A stretch of 57,642 nt of DNA from Candidatus Poribacteria bacterium (GCA_009839745.1 VXPE01000124.1:1-57642); one strand, 5' to 3'. Counted from the stretch's first letter, positions 1 to 9,925 are shown. The notes: generated by a model not told the origin, from the sequence alone. A program made the numbers and translations.

Positions 1-1950
<1,950 letters not shown>

Positions 1951-2026
1951 AGTAATATCAATTATTCTACCGATTTACCCTCTATATACAATTGTCAAAG
2001 AACAACACCTATTTAATTATAGGCGA

Positions 2027-2095
2027 TGGAGCTGAACGGGATCGAACCGCTGTCTGTCATACTTATGACAGATGCTCACCTAAATGAGCGACTCC
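2027..2095 (-). pseudogene. Degenerate tRNA-like remnant in the rRNA leader
   Basis: On the minus strand, acceptor halves (GGAGTCG against CAGCTCC), a D-arm (GCTC...GAGC) and a good T-arm (AGCGG-TTCGATC-CCGTT) are recognisable. The anticodon arm is a 9-bp perfect hairpin around AG, giving an 8-base instead of a 7-base loop; the variable region has about 2 bases, position 8/9 is short, and one acceptor pair is mismatched. The whole is about 69 nt against 73. The place between tRNA-Ala and 23S suggests the former spacer tRNA (often tRNA-Ile) or a decayed copy. A functional odd tRNA is not excluded. Confidence 0.5.
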
Positions 2096-2111
2096 TATGT
2101 GCGTCAATGGT

Positions 2112-2154
2112 AAGTATACCACAAAAAAATAACTTTGTCAAATTTATTTTGCAA
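2112..2154. repeat. Spacer direct repeat, copy 1 of 3
   Basis: Begins AAGTATACCACA and ends TTGTCAAATTTATTTTGCAA. The same two blocks recur at 2388-2429 and 2437-2479, so the three copies flank the tRNA-Ala and the 23S-like fragment. AT-rich; role unknown, possibly a processing site or remains of an inserted element. Confidence 0.7.
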
Positions 2155-2211
2155 AAAAACCTAATTTTCGCCAAAATTCGACCAACTATCGTTTTTTTTT
2201 AGCGTGAGAAC

Positions 2212-2300
2212 CGAATCTGCCGTTCGGTCTCCGAGCCTGCCCACCTTGTTCCTCTCGTACTAAAGGCAATTATGCCTCTCCTGAAGACAGCTAACCCGGA
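2212..2300 (-). other. 23S-like sarcin-ricin-loop fragment in the spacer
   Basis: The complement carries AGTACGAGAGGAAC (2248-2261), almost the universally conserved sarcin-ricin loop of 23S rRNA helix 95, whose normal place is near the 3' end of the gene. Flanking bases (TTGCCTTT before, AAGGTGGGCAGG after) also look rRNA-like. It lies between tRNA-Ala and the 23S 5' end, where such sequence is not expected. It may be a partial duplication or a recombination scar between rRNA gene ends. Confidence 0.5.
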
Positions 2301-2373
2301 TGGAGATGAGCGGATTTGAACCGCTGACCTTCTGGTTGCAAACCAGATGCTCTCCCAACTGAGCTACACCCCC
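2301..2373 (-). tRNA. tRNA-Ala (UGC)
   Basis: A complete cloverleaf on the minus strand: acceptor GGGGGTG/CATCTCC with two G-U pairs, D-arm GCTC/GAGC, anticodon stem CTGGT/ACCAG with loop TTTGCAA (anticodon TGC), T-arm AGCGG-TTCAAAT-CCGCT and discriminator A. The 3' CCA is not encoded (ATCC follows). tRNA-Ala is a usual resident of the 16S-23S spacer, which fits its place upstream of the 23S gene. Confidence 0.95.
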
Positions 2374-2387
2374 AAACGATAGTATGT

Positions 2388-2429
2388 AGTATACTACAAA
2401 AAATTAACTTCGTCAAATTTATTTTGCAA
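2388..2429. repeat. Spacer direct repeat, copy 2 of 3
   Basis: AGTATACTACA followed by CGTCAAATTTATTTTGCAA; matches copies at 2112-2154 and 2437-2479. It lies directly upstream, in transcription sense, of the tRNA-Ala, where a 16S gene would be expected. Confidence 0.7.
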
Positions 2430-2436
2430 CAGAGTT

Positions 2437-2479
2437 AAGTATACCACAGGAAACGCTGAATGTCAAATTTATTTTACAA
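2437..2479. repeat. Spacer direct repeat, copy 3 of 3
   Basis: AAGTATACCACAGG followed by TGTCAAATTTATTTTACAA, the third copy of the spacer repeat. It ends 24 bases before the stop codon of pafA, so the protein operon abuts the rRNA leader through this repeat. Confidence 0.65.
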
Positions 2480-2502
2480 CGATATATAGAATAATGAAGA
2501 AA

Positions 2503-3945
2503 TCAGGTGCGTGGGGGGCGTTTCCGGAGCCGTTTCATCCATCTTTGCGCCTTTGTGATGTTGGTGTCAAACGGTTCTTTCATCTCAAAGTATTCTGTGT
2601 GTCCTGCATATATTTGATGCCAGTCAACAATACAAGGCATTCGGTTTTGGGTGAGGGTCCGCATCAGGAATGCCCGAACCTTGGCACGGGTATCTTGGGG
2701 TGCGTTGTCAATAGCGTGCTGAATGTGTTCATCGGTGACAACCCGCTGCATGTGTCCCTGGGCCTCCAAGGCGTAGTAGAGTCCGCTTTCCGTATGGATG
2801 TTATGATATTCTAAATCTTGACTTTTAATCCAAGGATCCTCCCAATCTAATTTCTCTTCATCAATGAAGGCTTCGAGCAGCCATTTCTTTGCCGCCCAAT
2901 CGACGCGATCAATAACATTTAGCCACCCGTCTTCGAGGTCATCAAGGATCGACTCCCATGCCGCAAGCACCCATTCGGTTTCCTCGTCCCGTTCGGTAAT
3001 CAAAGCCTGAACGAAGTTAAGATACTCTCTCTGTAAATCAACAGCAGAGATCGTTTTTCCCGATTTCAGTTCGACGCGCCACGTGAAGGTATTATCGCGT
3101 GAGATGTGCCGGATCGCGTAGACGGGATCCGCGAGTTCGAAACCCGGGAGGGGCAATTTTTCGCCATGCATGTCGTGGAATGTTTCAATAGCAGAGAGCA
3201 AAAGTGCAGTCGTGCCTACCTTCAGGGCGGTTGCGTATTCTGACATATTGGAATCGCCAACGAGAAGATGGAGGCGCCGGTATTTTGTGTAATCGCTGAG
3301 GGGTTCGTCTCGTGTATTGATGATGGCGCGGCTGAACTGGATCCATTCGTATATTTCAGTGACGATGTGATCGGCGCGCTGCGAGATTTGATAGTATTGA
3401 TGCTCGGCAAGTTCGTCGTGAAAATCACCGAATTCAATCATTTCATCGTAAGCCCCGACTCTGCCCGTCCCTGCGTAAATTTGGCGTGTAACGAAGAAGG
3501 GCATAAGTGTCGGGATGACAACACGGTAAAAGGGAACGTCCCGACTGATTTGGAAGTTTTCGTGACATCCGAAGGTTGCACCCGTAAAATGATCAATATT
3601 ATTTTTGAAAAACGCCGTGGGTAACCCTGTATCCGTGAGGATATTGTTGATGACATGTTCGATGGCTTTATCGTAAGCGATAAGGTCAAAGAGTGTGCCA
3701 CATTCAGGGGTCGCATACTCCAGATGCCCCATATCGATGTAGAGCCGCCCACCATTGTATAGAAACCCGCCGTTGCCTGGGGGTTCGCCCCAGTCCCGGT
3801 AGTGGATATCCCGAAGACCGAGTTCCAACACATCGAAGACGTAATCTCGGACGCGCGCCGCAACCCCTTCAGAGGTCCCACGAACCCGTTCGGTATCCGT
3901 CATGCACCCAAATTCAGTTTCGATTCCAAAAATTCTTTTCTTCAT
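2503..3945 (-). CDS. pafA: PafA-type UBact/Pup ligase
   Basis: Glutamine-synthetase-fold ligase that joins the C-terminal Glu of the small modifier to substrate lysines using ATP. The protein has 480 residues. The N-terminus IFGIETEFG carries the Mg-binding glutamates, and LYIDMGHLEYATPEC holds the likely catalytic Asp71. The C-terminal domain (CIVDWHQIYAG, EPFDTN) resembles mycobacterial PafA (VDWVHL, KDPF) and not Dop, and the Dop-specific loop is absent. An in-frame start 16 codons upstream is less likely, because its first residues (LRKVKLKIRKVKLK) only translate the repeat. From ATG at 3945 the signal GTAAGG is about 10 bases away and lies in that repeat. Last gene of the proteasome operon. 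Confidence 0.93.
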   Translation of the reverse strand: MKKRIFGIETEFGCMTDTERVRGTSEGVAARVRDYVFDVLELGLRDIHYRDWGEPPGNGGFLYNGGRLYIDMGHLEYATPECGTLFDLIAYDKAIEHVINNILTDTGLPTAFFKNNIDHFTGATFGCHENFQISRDVPFYRVVIPTLMPFFVTRQIYAGTGRVGAYDEMIEFGDFHDELAEHQYYQISQRADHIVTEIYEWIQFSRAIINTRDEPLSDYTKYRRLHLLVGDSNMSEYATALKVGTTALLLSAIETFHDMHGEKLPLPGFELADPVYAIRHISRDNTFTWRVELKSGKTISAVDLQREYLNFVQALITERDEETEWVLAAWESILDDLEDGWLNVIDRVDWAAKKWLLEAFIDEEKLDWEDPWIKSQDLEYHNIHTESGLYYALEAQGHMQRVVTDEHIQHAIDNAPQDTRAKVRAFLMRTLTQNRMPCIVDWHQIYAGHTEYFEMKEPFDTNITKAQRWMKRLRKRPPRT

Positions 3946-3985
3946 TTTTAATTTTACCTTACGGATTTTTAATTTTACCTTGCGG
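3946..3985 (-). repeat. RBS-carrying repeat module, duplicated, before pafA
   Basis: Two tandem copies (minus strand) of C(C/T)GYAAGGTAAAATTAAAAA, the right-hand module of the interspersed repeat family, directly joined to the pafA ATG. The inner copy provides AAGG and an A/T spacer, so the repeat serves as translation start region. The upstream part (3986-4025) has TTTGATAGTCCAAACG, resembling the middle of other copies. Confidence 0.8.
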
Positions 3986-4078
3986 AGGAACAACGGGCGT
4001 TTGGACTATCAAATGCGTTCCTTAAAACCGCCTGAGCCGTTGTTGCAGGCTACAGGTTGGTAGAAAAAGGAAAAGAAA

Positions 4079-4849
4079 TTATGGGAGGGCAGTTTCAATT
4101 TCCTGAGAGGTTAGCAGCCGAAATTTACTCGTTCCGCGTTGGGTTGTCTCCAAAACCCCTGCTTCAATTTCACCATCTTCTCGTGCAAGCTTGATAATTT
4201 CGTGCATCTGGGAAGTATCTATCTGGGTGTCCTCCGATTCGGCTTCCTCCGGTTCCCGTGAACTCAATTCTCTACCGACTGCCCACGCTTCTAAACCCAA
4301 CTGGAGGGCAGCGGCTAAATCTCTGTCGGCATCTGTAGAAGCCGTCGCGAGATAGTTTTGCATTCCCGTCTCGATGGCTTCTGTTCCGCCGATAACGGTA
4401 GCGGTTGTGTCTGTTCGGACGTTCCCGTCGTAGTTGATACAGGTAAAACGGTTTTTACCGTCTGTGCTGCCGAGTTCAGCGAGCAACATTTTAATGATAT
4501 ACGCTTCACCGACAATGGACTCGAACGCTTGTTTAAAGGTATGTGCTAAAACGAAGTTCGTGAGTCGGTGTAGGTTGACATCTTCGGTGGCATTTTGGAA
4601 ACCTTGGACGCTGGCGGTATCGGTCACAAGCATTCGGAGGCGTTCAATATCGGCGGGATGTCCGATTGCGGAGAGTGCGATTCGGTCATGCACTTCAAAA
4701 ATTTTGCGTTGTCCTCTACCAATCGTGAGGAGTACCATGCCTTGGTTATAGGTAAGCCCTACAACGGGACTTCCGACCCGAAGTTGGTCTTCAATGTAAT
4801 CTCGTCGGTCTTGAATCGCTTCTATCCAGCGATACGGTTCATCTCGCAT
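4079..4849 (-). CDS. prcA: Proteasome alpha subunit PrcA
   Basis: 256 residues. Alpha-type 20S proteasome subunit forming the outer heptameric ring and gate. The N-terminal helix region (YRWIEAIQDRRDYIEDQL), the core strand SPVVGLTYNQGMVLLTIG, and IFEVHDRIALSAIGHPAD (equivalent of the actinobacterial 'YDRIAFAAVG' strand) are seen; no catalytic N-terminal threonine is expected or seen. The acidic linker (EPEEAESEDTQ) near residues 205-215 resembles other bacterial alpha subunits. The gene lies between prcB and pafA. Its translation start is supplied by tandem repeat modules (CCGCAAGGAACAATTAAAAA, CCGCAAGGAAAGTTAAAAG) ending at the ATG. Confidence 0.92.
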   Translation of the reverse strand: MRDEPYRWIEAIQDRRDYIEDQLRVGSPVVGLTYNQGMVLLTIGRGQRKIFEVHDRIALSAIGHPADIERLRMLVTDTASVQGFQNATEDVNLHRLTNFVLAHTFKQAFESIVGEAYIIKMLLAELGSTDGKNRFTCINYDGNVRTDTTATVIGGTEAIETGMQNYLATASTDADRDLAAALQLGLEAWAVGRELSSREPEEAESEDTQIDTSQMHEIIKLAREDGEIEAGVLETTQRGTSKFRLLTSQEIETALP

Positions 4850-4956
4850 TCTTTTAACTTTCCTTGCGGTTTTTTAATTGTTCCTTGCGGTTAAACGCCG
4901 CGGGTTTGTGCTTTGACATCTCGTTCTGAAATTCGCTCTCCATTTCATTACGAGCT
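4850..4956 (-). repeat. Full-length RBS-carrying repeat before prcA
   Basis: Minus-strand order: AGCTCGTAATGAAATGGAGA (left module, near 4940-4956), a variable middle, then two right modules CCGCAAGGA(A)...TTAAAA ending 2 bases before the prcA ATG. It is one of at least seven long copies. A second copy (4971-5088) follows head to tail. Confidence 0.8.
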
Positions 4957-4970
4957 GCGCGCTTTGGACG

Positions 4971-5088
4971 ATTTTTTAATTTTTCCTTGCGGTTCGGTTA
5001 GGTGCGTTTGGAGAATACTGTGCGCTTCCGTATCCGTCCTCCTTGTGCAAGCCTCTATAGGAAACCTGCAGGACAATGTTACGAACTA
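4971..5088 (-). repeat. Full-length repeat between prcB and prcA
   Basis: Minus strand: left end TAGTTCGTAAC, middle AGGACGGATACGGAAGCG, right module CCGAACCGCAAGGAAAAATT. It is in tandem with the copy at 4850-4956 and is not joined to a start codon. The 284-base prcB-prcA gap consists almost entirely of these two copies. Confidence 0.75.
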
Positions 5089-5133
5089 CGCGCGCTCTAT
5101 AACAGACCTTGGAAATTCGGTATAGATGCGAGA

Positions 5134-5982
5134 CTAAACAGTCTCTCCGTCGGGTTGTGCTTCAGCGTAACAGGTTTCCAATTCATCGTCAGGAATATCT
5201 TCAACGCCGGTGCGTGTCACAGTTTTGATATTTGGGAATATTTGTGCCCTTGCATTGTAACCGCTTGTTGCGGCATCGTACTCGCTGGCTGTGTCCAAAA
5301 GGCGTAAGATCGTGATGGTCGCCTGCCGCTCATCCATCTCCCGCAAGGGGGTATCACCGAATCGAGAGAGATAGCGTAAAACGCCGCGGATCCAGATGGA
5401 GCCGGAACCGGTCGTGGCAAAATTGACGTTTTCAAAATGTGCACCGAGTGCGTCATAGAAGAAAATCTTGCCGCCATTCTTGTCATCAGCGGTATTCAAA
5501 TCGTAGAGTGCAAAGATCGGGATAACGCCCCCGATACCTTGAAGTGCCATCGGCAGATTCTCCCGGATGAGCCGCGATAGCATTCGGAGCTTGCCTTCAA
5601 GACTCAATTCTTGGAGCTGGCTGCGGCGAAAGTATTGAAACGAATGCTCCAATATTCGGGCGATCTCATAAGCGATTGCGGGTGAACCTGAAATAGCGAG
5701 CACAGAATGCCTATCAATCTGTAAAACCTTCTCTGCGCGATCATAGATGACAGAAGTGCCAGCGGTGGCACGCCGGTCACCTGCGATCATAACACCCTCT
5801 CGGTAACGAACAGCAACAACGGTTGTGCTATGTGCTATCTCAATGTCAGCACCGTGCTGTGATGTTTCCGACGGCACATCTATTGTCAAAGGATAGTTTG
5901 CTTGTTTTAAAAGACTGAGGAAATCCCCTTTATGGTTATCGCTTGATTTAACGCTTTGCGAATTATTAAAAAAAGCGTTCAT
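5134..5982 (-). CDS. prcB: Proteasome beta subunit PrcB
   Basis: Catalytic subunit of the 20S core, an N-terminal threonine hydrolase. 282 residues with a long propeptide; processing is expected between Ser52 and Thr53 in the motif AHSTTVVAV, where actinobacterial PrcB has HGTT. With Thr53 as residue 1, the family's Asp17 and Lys33 fall on Asp69 (AGDRRAT) and Lys85 (DRAEKVLQ), both present, so the enzyme should be active. SGSPA and GSGS turns are typical. The ATG overlaps the UBact stop (TAATG), suggesting translational coupling. The usual Gly at -1 is replaced by Ser. Confidence 0.95.
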   Translation of the reverse strand: MNAFFNNSQSVKSSDNHKGDFLSLLKQANYPLTIDVPSETSQHGADIEIAHSTTVVAVRYREGVMIAGDRRATAGTSVIYDRAEKVLQIDRHSVLAISGSPAIAYEIARILEHSFQYFRRSQLQELSLEGKLRMLSRLIRENLPMALQGIGGVIPIFALYDLNTADDKNGGKIFFYDALGAHFENVNFATTGSGSIWIRGVLRYLSRFGDTPLREMDERQATITILRLLDTASEYDAATSGYNARAQIFPNIKTVTRTGVEDIPDDELETCYAEAQPDGETV

Positions 5983-6179
5983 TACTCCCCCGTTCTTTGG
6001 CGATACCGTCTGGACTGATCTTTGTCAACACGGCGCATCCGTTTGAGCAGTTCTTGTGTATCGGGCCGGCTGACTTTCTGTCTTTTGGGTCCCTCGTTAT
6101 CACTATCACCATCACCGGGACCGATGGGTTTGGTGTCCCTTTGTTTCCGTTCAAGTTGAGCAATCATTTTGGCTGTCAT
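5982..6179 (-). CDS. UBact, Pup-like protein modifier
   Basis: Sixty-five residues, lysine/arginine- and glycine-rich, with an intrinsically disordered N-terminal half (PIGPGDGDSDNEGP) and the conserved C-terminus RRYRQRTGE. This matches UBact, the Gram-negative counterpart of actinobacterial Pup. Here the last residue is already Glu, so it can be ligated through its gamma-carboxylate without prior deamidation by Dop. The RBS AAGGAGACATAAA precedes the ATG, and dop ends 15 bases upstream. A longer frame in another register over the same bases is a shadow. The order Mpa-Dop-UBact-PrcB-PrcA-PafA makes the call firm. Confidence 0.95.
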   Translation of the reverse strand: MTAKMIAQLERKQRDTKPIGPGDGDSDNEGPKRQKVSRPDTQELLKRMRRVDKDQSRRYRQRTGE

Positions 6180-6194
6180 TTTATGTCTCCTTTT

Positions 6195-7721
6195 TTATAG
6201 ATGCAACTTCTCAATGAGCGTCTCAACGGTTGGCGATTGATCGAGCACCTCGTTATATTGGCGTGCGATCGCCGCATCCGCGAGGGCATTTAGATTGACT
6301 TCGCGGGTGCGTCCGTTTACAGTGAAGGTAATACTATCCCACTGTATCGCCTTTATGGCACTGCTGAATCGATCTACAGCGCGTCCGCGGAAGTATGCCC
6401 GTGTGTCAGCAGGTGGATTATGGAGGGCGGCATCAATCTGTTCGTCCGTGACGACGCGCCGCATCGGAATCCCATAGTATAACCCTTCATCAAGATCGAT
6501 GTTGTGATATTCTAAATCCAAACTTTGGAGCCATGGGTCGTCCCAGGCGACTCCCTCTTCCTCAGCAAACGTTTCAAGCAACCATTTTTTCGCGACCCAA
6601 TCCAGTCGATCCGTGAGCGACATTGGGTCCGCCTCAAGGGTGTTGAGGGTATCCTCCCACTCGGTGAGCACCCAGTCGGTTTCAGGGAGGAACGAGGTTA
6701 CCTCGCTATTGCTAAGATACTTCTGTGCGAGGGCAAGATACTCACGTTGATGGTCGATGGCGGACATTGTTTTCCCTTCCGCCGTCATTACTATCCAACG
6801 ATACGTCTGGTCATGCGATACAGTTTTGATGGTATCAATGGGGTTGACGAGTGCTAAGTGCTCTGGGATCCGTCGTTGTTCAATCAAGGTAATCACAAGT
6901 GCTGTCGTGCCGACCTTGAGTGCCGTTGCGTATTCGGACATATTCGCATCGCCCGCGATGCCGTGTAACCTACGATATTTAGAGGCATCCGCATGCGGTT
7001 CATCTCGCGTGTTGACGATAGGACGGTTATGCATGGTATCCACACTCGCCTCCACGTGAAAGAAATCGGATCTTTGAGATAACTGGTAGTGTCCTGGGGT
7101 CGCGAGTCCGGCTTCTGTTTCAATGCCGATCTTTCCTGCGCCTGCGAAGATCTGGCGTGTAATAAAGAACGGCATGATACCTTGCTTAAGCGTTTCAAAC
7201 GGTACTTCGCGTGCCATCAGGTAGTTATCGTGGCACCCGTAACTATGCCCATGGAAATCGGTATTATTTTTGTATAAAAGCACCCGTCTTCCGAGTTTCT
7301 GACTGCGTGTTTCGGCACACCGTTGAAGGATGCGTTCGCCGGCTTTATCGTGTGCGACGAGGTCGAAGAGACGACTGCATTCAGGCGTTGAATACTCCGG
7401 GTGTGCGTGGTCGTTGTAGAGCCGTGCCCCGTTAGCGAGGATGTGATCGCTTTTGATTTCAGCAAAAGAGAGCCGTTCTTTAAGATTGCGGTTCCGGTCG
7501 CGTTCTTCCTCTTCCTTCTCATCAGGGTGATTGGAGAGGGCATTCGCCCGAAAGCCGCGTTCATCTCGAAACGGGTCCTCGCCGCGGTAGTCCCACACGG
7601 GTCGAAAATCTTCCTGTCGGTAGCTTTTTATGAGCTCAATAGATTGCTTGACGGCATCAAGGTGCGCTTCATTTTCGAGCGTTATTCCGTATTCAGTTTC
7701 GATTCCAAAAAGTCTTTCCAT
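6195..7721 (-). CDS. dop: Dop-type depupylase / deamidase
   Basis: 508-residue paralogue of PafA that removes the modifier from substrates and, in Pup systems ending in Gln, deamidates it. Start MERLFGIETEYG; LYNDHAHPEYSTPEC contains the likely nucleophilic or base Asp104. The insertion at about residues 41-95 (WDYRGEDPFRDERGF and a charged stretch) corresponds to the 'Dop loop' absent from PafA. The C-terminus AYFRGRAVDRFSSAI...WDSITF resembles mycobacterial Dop. Because UBact ends in Glu, only the depupylase function should be needed. It lies between the ATPase and UBact genes. Confidence 0.94.
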   Translation of the reverse strand: MERLFGIETEYGITLENEAHLDAVKQSIELIKSYRQEDFRPVWDYRGEDPFRDERGFRANALSNHPDEKEEEERDRNRNLKERLSFAEIKSDHILANGARLYNDHAHPEYSTPECSRLFDLVAHDKAGERILQRCAETRSQKLGRRVLLYKNNTDFHGHSYGCHDNYLMAREVPFETLKQGIMPFFITRQIFAGAGKIGIETEAGLATPGHYQLSQRSDFFHVEASVDTMHNRPIVNTRDEPHADASKYRRLHGIAGDANMSEYATALKVGTTALVITLIEQRRIPEHLALVNPIDTIKTVSHDQTYRWIVMTAEGKTMSAIDHQREYLALAQKYLSNSEVTSFLPETDWVLTEWEDTLNTLEADPMSLTDRLDWVAKKWLLETFAEEEGVAWDDPWLQSLDLEYHNIDLDEGLYYGIPMRRVVTDEQIDAALHNPPADTRAYFRGRAVDRFSSAIKAIQWDSITFTVNGRTREVNLNALADAAIARQYNEVLDQSPTVETLIEKLHL

Positions 7722-7831
7722 ATTTTAAACTACGAGCCCCTGGACTGCGCGCCCTTCTATTACGCGCAGGTTTCTGGTGAAGTCCCAACTGGATTTGAGG
7801 AGCGATACATCCCAAAATAACAACAAACACA

Positions 7832-7914
7832 TAGCCCGTAATGAAATGGAGAGCGGATATACGGAGAGGCTCGTTTTTTATTCACCTCACCGAACCGCAC
7901 GGAAAAATTAAATA
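7832..7914 (+). repeat. Full-length repeat overlapping the 3' end of the ATPase gene
   Basis: Plus-strand order: TAGCCCGTAATGAAATGGAG, GGATATACGGAGAGG, CACCTCACCGAACCGCACGG, AAAAATTAAATAA. It lies opposite in orientation to the operon, and the last bases (7908-7914) form the stop codon and the last codon(s) of the mpa gene. Strong similarity to the copy inside the lipid kinase gene (13164-13251). Confidence 0.8.
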
Positions 7915-9728
7915 ACGCGTGATCCGGAGGCTTTGCGTCGCTCCTGTTTCTCCGCCTTGATAGGTGTAACTTTGACAACATTCGCTGGATCGTAATCAAG
8001 GAGTTTGAGCCAGTCTTCAGTCGCCTCAGTCGGCGGGAAGATTTCGCTTTCACCATATTCTGCTGCGAGAGCATTTAACAGGTCGGCGCGTGTAATACCA
8101 CTTTCCTTCTCTGGGTTCTGAATCGCACGTTTGAGTGCGGATTCCTTCGCCCGCTGCACAATCGACTCAATAATCGCCCCGCTGCAGAGATGTCCTTTAT
8201 AGAGGATATCACGTCTGCCACTCCTGAGAGACACTTCAAGGAATCGGTTGTCTTCGTCTTCACGGAACATTTCATCAACGACCTGTGCGATAAGATCTGC
8301 AACGGCTTTCTCAGCCGGGATAACTTCAGGCGGTGTTTCACCCTTTCCTGTTTCGGTTTCCTTCTCCGCATCCAAGAGTGAAGCGATGGGAAGTTCAGGA
8401 GTGAGATAGATACGGAAGATATCCTTTGCAGCCTCTGCATCTGGACGTGTTACTTTAATCTTTCTATCAATGCGCCCTGGACGTAAAATGGCAGGATCAA
8501 TCAAATCAGGACGGTTTGTCGCTAAAATAATGACGACATCCTGCAGTGATTCAATACCATCCATCTCTGCACAAAACATCGGGACGAGTGTATTCGAGAT
8601 ACTGTGGGATCTGAGTGCCCGACGGGTCCCCAGTATTGACTCGGCTTCATCGATAAAGACGAAAGCCAGTTTGCCATCCTCTTTTTTCTCACGGGCGATC
8701 TGAAAAATTTCTCGCACCTTCCGCTCGGATTCGCCGAGCCACATGTTGAGAATCTCGGGTCCCTTGATATGTAAGAAACAGCCTTCAACATCCTCGCCGC
8801 TTTCCCTTCGGAGCCGCTGGGTTAAATTGTAAGCCGTCGCCTTGCCAATGAGCGTTTTTCCACAGCCTGGAGGTCCGTGGAGCAGGAAACCTTTCGGTGC
8901 GCTATATTGGAACCGTTCAAAAAGTTCGGGGTGCAGGATCGGCAGTTCAATCGTGTCCTTAATGCGTTGGATAGTTTCCTCAAGCCCGCCGACCTTTGAC
9001 CAGGGTATATTCGGGACCGCCTCAAGCGCGTAAGCGTCTGTCTCTTTCGCGGCGATATGTTCAAGGGCGACACGGAAATTGGAGTCAATCCGCACCTCAT
9101 CACCGGGCTTCAGTTTTTCATCTACGAGGTCCGTGGAGCGTTCAAGGATGACGGTTTGAGCGTTCGGTTCTTGACCGATCCGGAGCCGTCCATCCGGCAT
9201 GACATCGGCGATCTTTGCAATGGGACCTGCATCGTTGTATCCGAGTTCACCGACAACGACAAAAGCGTCGTTCAGTAGGATGCTGAACCCCTTTTTAAGG
9301 TTGGACGCTTCCAGTTCCGGATCAATATTCGCATAGTATTCGGAGCCACCGACGATAACGCGGGCAATGTCTTCTTTGGGCAATCCGAGCAAGGTTCCGA
9401 TCCGGTTCGCCGGTGCAGTGAGTTTTTCAATCTGCTCCTCCATTTCGGCGTGGATACGGAGTGCCTCTTGCTGAATGGCACGGACCCTCTCCTGAAATTC
9501 ACCTTCATCGCTGAGAATAGAGCGACGGAGTTCCATGAGCCAGCGACGGCGCCGGTCATCTACCGGGGTCTCGGCGATAATGTGGTGAATTAACTGCAAG
9601 GAATAGCCAGAACCCATTGCCTCCTCTTCAGGAGTGAGTTCCTCTTCAAGTTCCTCGTCATCTTCAATAAACAGGTCGTTCCCATCGGGACCTGGACCCG
9701 CAGTTCTACGATTCTTCTTATCGTACAT
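7908..9728 (-). CDS. mpa: Proteasomal AAA+ unfoldase Mpa/ARC
   Basis: 606-residue ring ATPase that binds the modifier and feeds conjugates into the proteasome. Order: acidic N-terminal tail (1-38), a longer-than-usual segment to about 78, coiled coil (about 78-105, for UBact binding), OB-type domains (about 110-230), then the AAA+ module with Walker A GPPGCGKT (285-292), pore loop region KGPEILNMWLGESER, Walker B FVFIDEAE (about 357-362) and arginine-finger region NRPDLIDPAILRPGRID. RBS GAGGAG before ATG 9728. Oddity: it ends KASGSRVI and lacks the gate-opening penultimate Tyr (QYL/HbYX) of Mpa; its last codon(s) and stop lie in an inserted repeat. First gene of the operon. Confidence 0.94.
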   Translation of the reverse strand: MYDKKNRRTAGPGPDGNDLFIEDDEELEEELTPEEEAMGSGYSLQLIHHIIAETPVDDRRRRWLMELRRSILSDEGEFQERVRAIQQEALRIHAEMEEQIEKLTAPANRIGTLLGLPKEDIARVIVGGSEYYANIDPELEASNLKKGFSILLNDAFVVVGELGYNDAGPIAKIADVMPDGRLRIGQEPNAQTVILERSTDLVDEKLKPGDEVRIDSNFRVALEHIAAKETDAYALEAVPNIPWSKVGGLEETIQRIKDTIELPILHPELFERFQYSAPKGFLLHGPPGCGKTLIGKATAYNLTQRLRRESGEDVEGCFLHIKGPEILNMWLGESERKVREIFQIAREKKEDGKLAFVFIDEAESILGTRRALRSHSISNTLVPMFCAEMDGIESLQDVVIILATNRPDLIDPAILRPGRIDRKIKVTRPDAEAAKDIFRIYLTPELPIASLLDAEKETETGKGETPPEVIPAEKAVADLIAQVVDEMFREDEDNRFLEVSLRSGRRDILYKGHLCSGAIIESIVQRAKESALKRAIQNPEKESGITRADLLNALAAEYGESEIFPPTEATEDWLKLLDYDPANVVKVTPIKAEKQERRKASGSRVI

Positions 9729-9911
9729 TTGACATCTCCTCAGACAGCGCGGATGACTTTACGATAGAGTTTACCACATTTCCCACAATTTTACGAATAT
9801 TTATTTATTTATTTATATCCTACTTAAATTGCGGTATACTGCGATAATTTTCAATAGTTTAGCACAACTTACAACACAAATGCAAGAAAAAAAACAAGTT
9901 TAGGTGGAATT

Positions 9912-9925
9912 TCGTTCGCGAACGA
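9912..9925. promoter_or_regulatory. 14-bp perfect palindrome, possible operator
   Basis: TCGTTCGCGAACGA is a perfect dyad in the divergent region between the proteasome operon and the acyl-CoA ligase. It ends 5 bases before the -35 box of the ligase promoter, a usual place for a regulator site. The regulator is unknown. Confidence 0.5.

Noticed and set aside
5966-6163. 65-codon frame overlapping UBact in another register
   Set aside because: The UBact frame has the C-terminal RQRTGE hallmark and a correct RBS; this one has neither.
9795-9825. Repeated TTTA units as a contingency locus
   Set aside because: Only about four units in an AT-rich leader; not enough to claim phase variation.
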